IMG/VR virus record: IMGVR_UViG_3300027648_000001
Location: 64,001-101,761 of that record
Strand: one strand, 5' to 3'
DNA length: 37,761 nucleotides
Source of the DNA: a virus
Shown: positions 35,319 to 37,761 of the stretch, piece after piece
Numbering within the stretch: position 1 is the stretch's first letter
How the letters are laid out: every line of letters begins with the position of its first letter
The notes under the pieces: model-generated
Told to the model about the DNA's origin: nothing
Seen by the model: the letters and a program-made list of their open reading frames with translations, nothing else
Databases searched by the model: none
Translations under genes and position numbers: made by a program

Positions 35319-35774
35319 GTGTCCGGCAAGAAAATACCGCTCGAAATTCGTTTCTGGAAAAAGATAGACAAAAATGGCCAGATCCCCGCGCACAAGCCTG
35401 AGTTAGGCCCGTGCTGGATTTGGCTCGGCTGCAAAAATGATAAAGGCTATGGCCAAATTTCAGTAAATCAAGAAATGGCCTATGCGCATCGCGTAGCATA
35501 CGAAATGCTCGTAGGTCCAATTCCAGACGGTTTAACGCTAGATCATCTGTGTCGTAATACTGGCTGTCCTAACCCAAGCCATACGGAACCAGTTACGCAT
35601 CGAGTAAACTGTTTAAGAGGCATAAGCCCATGGGCCAAAGAAGCAAAGCAAACTCACTGTATTCATGGCCACCTGTTCGATTTGGCGAATACTTATGTTT
35701 CCAAGCTAGGTAAACGTCATTGTAGAAAGTGCCATGCCATCCGAGCTAGTGGTTATTACCACTCACGTCTATGA
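35319..35774 (+). CDS. HNH endonuclease (HNH_3-type)
   Basis: 151 residues from GTG 35319. WIWLGCKNDKGYGQISVNQE, then AHRVAYEMLVGPIPDGLTLD, HLCRNTGCPNPSHTEPVTHR and VNCLRG form the HNH_3 pattern: DH(L)C, CxNPxH, then N. The C-terminus has HCIHGHLF...HCRKCHAIR, the usual zinc tail. The plus-strand orientation in a minus-strand region marks it as a mobile insertion. It overlaps the convergent gene at 35769 by 6 nt. Confidence 0.85.
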   Translation: MSGKKIPLEIRFWKKIDKNGQIPAHKPELGPCWIWLGCKNDKGYGQISVNQEMAYAHRVAYEMLVGPIPDGLTLDHLCRNTGCPNPSHTEPVTHRVNCLRGISPWAKEAKQTHCIHGHLFDLANTYVSKLGKRHCRKCHAIRASGYYHSRL

Positions 35775-35948
35775 TTTACGGGTAATAGTATTGAGTTCAG
35801 TACAGGCCCAGAGGGCAGCCGTATCGCAGACGGTTAGGATGTCGGCGGCCAGAGACGATAGCACCGGCGATTCAGTGAGGTTTTCGTACAGATACACGAT
35901 CTCCCGTAATCTTTGAGCCGCAGCGAGTATTTCTTCAGGTTTTTTCAT
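35769..35948 (-). CDS. 59-residue helical protein
   Basis: Reads MKKPEEILAAAQRLREIVYL, then YENLTESPVLSSLAADILTV and CDTAALWACTELNTITRKS. Two helices, no family. It lacks a clear ribosome site. It follows a possible 10-residue reading frame (GTG start, at 35965-35995) by 3 nt, so coupling is possible. Confidence 0.45.
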   Translation of the reverse strand: MKKPEEILAAAQRLREIVYLYENLTESPVLSSLAADILTVCDTAALWACTELNTITRKS

Positions 35949-36010
35949 GGCTAGTACAAAAACACGATCACGATGCCGATCACTGTTTTTCCTTTGACAA
36001 ATTATTAATT

Positions 36011-36253
36011 TTACCCGCTGGGCATATTAGGGTCCGAATGTATCTTTTCCCAGCTTTTTAGGATGCCTGCACGTCTGGCGAATACTTCGATGTCTACATT
36101 CTCCCTAACCACACCGTACGGAGCAACGAGGTAAAATTTACCAAGCCAGCCATAGCGACTTTTTCTTTTCTTAAGAGAAAGGTTTTTGGCCAAAAGATAG
36201 CGATTAATTCTCTGCGTTAGCGCCCGCTCGCTTACTGGTACCTTTGTGTTCAT
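36011..36253 (-). CDS. Small conserved hypothetical protein
   Basis: 80 residues. ALTQRINRYLLAKNLSLKKR, then YLVAPYGVVRENVDIEVFAR and a late ILKSWEKI: a helix-strand-strand-helix family seen in phages, unknown function. GGGGAGGGAGAAACC precedes the ATG. Confidence 0.6.
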   Translation of the reverse strand: MNTKVPVSERALTQRINRYLLAKNLSLKKRKSRYGWLGKFYLVAPYGVVRENVDIEVFARRAGILKSWEKIHSDPNMPSG

Positions 36254-36281
36254 GGTTTCTCCCTCCCCGTGTCGGCTTCAG

Positions 36282-36956
36282 TCAAGGCTTCTGTCCTAAT
36301 ACAGCCTCCAGCGCAGCGGCGCATGTATCCCATACCTCTGCGCGAATGTAACAGTTCGCTTCTGCTTCAGTCGCTACGTAAACTGTTCTGCGGATACGCC
36401 TTGCTTCCTCTCGCGATTTCTTCGCCTTTTCCTTCCAGTCTGCGGAGAGTGCCCGTAGCTCTGTATGGTCCGCTTCCTTCCCCGCCAACCGCATACATTC
36501 TTTGCAGCGATACCATCCGCCAGTTTCGGTTAGCTGGTAAGTCAAATTGCGATTATCGTGGCCGCATGGAAGTGGAGAGTTCTTGTCCCACCATTTAGGA
36601 ACAAATCGTTCCTTTAGGCTCTCAGCTTCATCCGCTTCCTTCCCCGCCAGAGCGAATTTGCCTTTTAGAGCACGAATATCTCTGCGAGCATCCTCTAGCA
36701 AAACTGCATCACGAGCGTCTTGGACATTGTGTTTGCATGCCAAGGCGCACGCCTCGATTAATTCGTCCGCTTCCTTCCGCTCAGGTTCGATGGGCGGCTC
36801 GCTGGCTGGAGGCTCTGTCTTACGTAAATCGTCTTGACTATTCGATTCGTAATCCATGCTTCGGTTCTTAGCGACAGTCAGCAGCCATTCCATATCCTCT
36901 GCGTTGATAGATGCAGTGCTTCTCCAATGATTAGTTATCTGCGCCAATCGGCTCAT
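36282..36956 (-). CDS. Helical protein with central zinc site
   Basis: 224 residues. Charged helices flank a central CGHDNRNLTYQLTETGGWYR CKEC module, a C-H/CxxC zinc site (about residues 130-155). Arg/Glu/Ala coiled-coil end (KKSREEARRIRRTVYVATEA). The protein seems intact; LAGKEAD occurs twice (about 103 and 157), a small duplication. Family unknown. Confidence 0.55.
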   Translation of the reverse strand: MSRLAQITNHWRSTASINAEDMEWLLTVAKNRSMDYESNSQDDLRKTEPPASEPPIEPERKEADELIEACALACKHNVQDARDAVLLEDARRDIRALKGKFALAGKEADEAESLKERFVPKWWDKNSPLPCGHDNRNLTYQLTETGGWYRCKECMRLAGKEADHTELRALSADWKEKAKKSREEARRIRRTVYVATEAEANCYIRAEVWDTCAAALEAVLGQKP

Positions 36957-36984
36957 TTTCCCTTTTCCCCTTTCTGCCCCGCCC

Positions 36985-37215
36985 TCAGCTAATAATCACG
37001 GTCAGTAGGCTTTGAAATATCTCCACAAGTTCAGGGTCGTCTTTTTGCTCTCCGTAAATTCGCCGCATATCCCGCAACTTTTGAATCAGGGTTTGTTCTG
37101 CGAACAGGGCTGAGTAAATATCCCCGATGTCATCGCCTGTCCAGCCGGACAAATCTCCATCCGTAGTAGCTTCTTCCACCATGCCAACCAACTGGTTCAA
37201 TCGTTCCTCAGTCAT
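36985..37215 (-). CDS. Small acidic hypothetical protein
   Basis: 76 residues, helical and acidic (RLNQLVGMVEEATTDGDLSG, then LFAEQTLIQKLRDMRRIYGE). GAGGAG lies before the ATG, within the preceding gene's end. Function unknown. Confidence 0.55.
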   Translation of the reverse strand: MTEERLNQLVGMVEEATTDGDLSGWTGDDIGDIYSALFAEQTLIQKLRDMRRIYGEQKDDPELVEIFQSLLTVIIS

Positions 37216-37354
37216 TGATAATCTCCTCGTAGCGTTCGCAAACTAGCTGAATGTCGTCCTTTACTGGCTGGGGCAAGTTGAGCCATTCAGTAGCGTTTCT
37301 GGCTATAAACTCGCGCAACCTTTTTACCGCTGCATCTGCTAATTGGTCTTTCAT
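37208..37354 (-). CDS. 48-residue helical protein
   Basis: Reads MKDQLADAAVKRLREFIARN, then ATEWLNLPQPVKDDIQLVCE and RYEEIIND. GGAGG stands 3-4 nt before the ATG, and the stop overlaps the next start by 8 nt. Unknown function; overlap and ribosome site support translation. Confidence 0.6.
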   Translation of the reverse strand: MKDQLADAAVKRLREFIARNATEWLNLPQPVKDDIQLVCERYEEIIND

Positions 37355-37365
37355 ACTGCCTCCTT

Positions 37366-37731
37366 TTAAGATTCCGAAACTTTTTCATCCGCTCCCGTTG
37401 GCTCCGGCGTGGGCGCTGTGCTCTCAACGGCAGCACGGATTTTTTCTGCTGTTTCCCTTATACGCGGGTAGTGGACGTCCCTCCATGCTGCCTCAGTAGA
37501 TGCCTTCTCCTCAGCTTCGGACAAGCGATAGAGAAGACATTCCGCTAAAGCTCTAGGGTGGCACGCTGGCACGTCACCTGTCTGCGTGGCGGGTGGGGCC
37601 GCAGCCTCACCTGTAAATGACCAATGTTCTGTTGCGAATAAACGTTCTACAACGCAGGACGTTGCGAGGGAGTGTTCGGCCAACGCGTCACGGCAATCGA
37701 ATAGCAAGTCTCGAACCTTGTCGTGCTCCAT
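37366..37731 (-). CDS. Helical hypothetical protein
   Basis: 121 residues from ATG 37731, which is 30 nt from the window edge. EHDKVRDLLFDCRDALAEHS, then HPRALAECLLYRLSEAEEKA and an acidic Pro-rich tail ending VSES. No family recognised. No strong ribosome site, so an upstream start beyond the window is possible. Confidence 0.5.
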   Translation of the reverse strand: MEHDKVRDLLFDCRDALAEHSLATSCVVERLFATEHWSFTGEAAAPPATQTGDVPACHPRALAECLLYRLSEAEEKASTEAAWRDVHYPRIRETAEKIRAAVESTAPTPEPTGADEKVSES

Positions 37732-37761
37732 GTGCTCTGGATTGAATAATCCACCAGCTTG

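Noticed and set aside
36588-36604. Further palindrome-like text GTCCC...AGGAAC
   Set aside because: The core spacing is 3-4 nt too long compared with the 14-bp site.

Overview
The window looks like about 38 kb of a tailed-phage genome (or prophage), probably infecting an Acidobacteriota-type host. The phage call rests on a virion-structure block at the left (adaptor-like protein, large tail hub/nozzle-like protein, fibre-like protein, three ejection-like proteins), a lysis block with a SleB-type hydrolase and membrane proteins, a phage recombination/replication block (annealing-protein candidate, SSB-like protein, Cas4/RecB-like nuclease, replisome organiser, helicase-loader candidate, RecA, RusA), and more than twenty very small overlapping genes. 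Podovirus-like morphology is inferred from the absence of a tape-measure gene and the presence of ejection-like proteins. The host guess rests on a secreted fibronectin-III protein whose C-terminal domain has the style common in Acidobacteriota, and is weak. Terminase, portal and capsid genes are not in the window.

Layout. 1-10050 (+): late virion genes, interrupted by an HNH endonuclease at 635. 10051-10494 (-): SprT-like metalloprotease plus a 20-residue membrane peptide. 10601-11993 (+): lysis cassette containing a Phd/YefM-like antitoxin remnant. 12001-15028 (-): a convergent operon with HTH regulators, a Tat-type lipoprotein, a papain-like protein and small membrane proteins. 15029-15204: divergent control region with nested inverted repeats. 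15205-25575 (+): recombination/replication operon, with the RusA gene (23529-24434) facing the other way. 25576-26084: no conventional gene; a terminator-like hairpin, two tandem Arg/Lys-rich micro-ORFs with very strong ribosome sites on the minus strand, and a structured leader. 26085-37731 (-): a long operon-like run of small genes, including zinc-finger proteins, a LuxR-type HTH protein, two exported proteins and an HNH protein, broken by a plus-strand island at 34594-35774.

Three DNA-level systems are not explained by the genes. (1) A 700-bp array at 28847-29546 obeys a strict grammar: CCTG followed by n copies of CCNNR, with n usually 9, giving a 49-bp unit. One isolated, exactly 49-bp unit recurs at 31827-31875. 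(2) A dispersed 14-bp palindrome, GTCCCAATTGGGAC, has two perfect and eleven near-perfect (two or fewer mismatches) copies; at four gene starts its right half doubles as the Shine-Dalgarno sequence. (3) A promoter-proximal element, CCGCTTGCTGTTT, has six copies, all intergenic, four of them (five counting a tandem) placed 22-30 nt or so upstream of minus-strand start codons. The palindrome and this element look like a phage regulon; the 49-bp array looks like a modular RNA- or DNA-binding scaffold.
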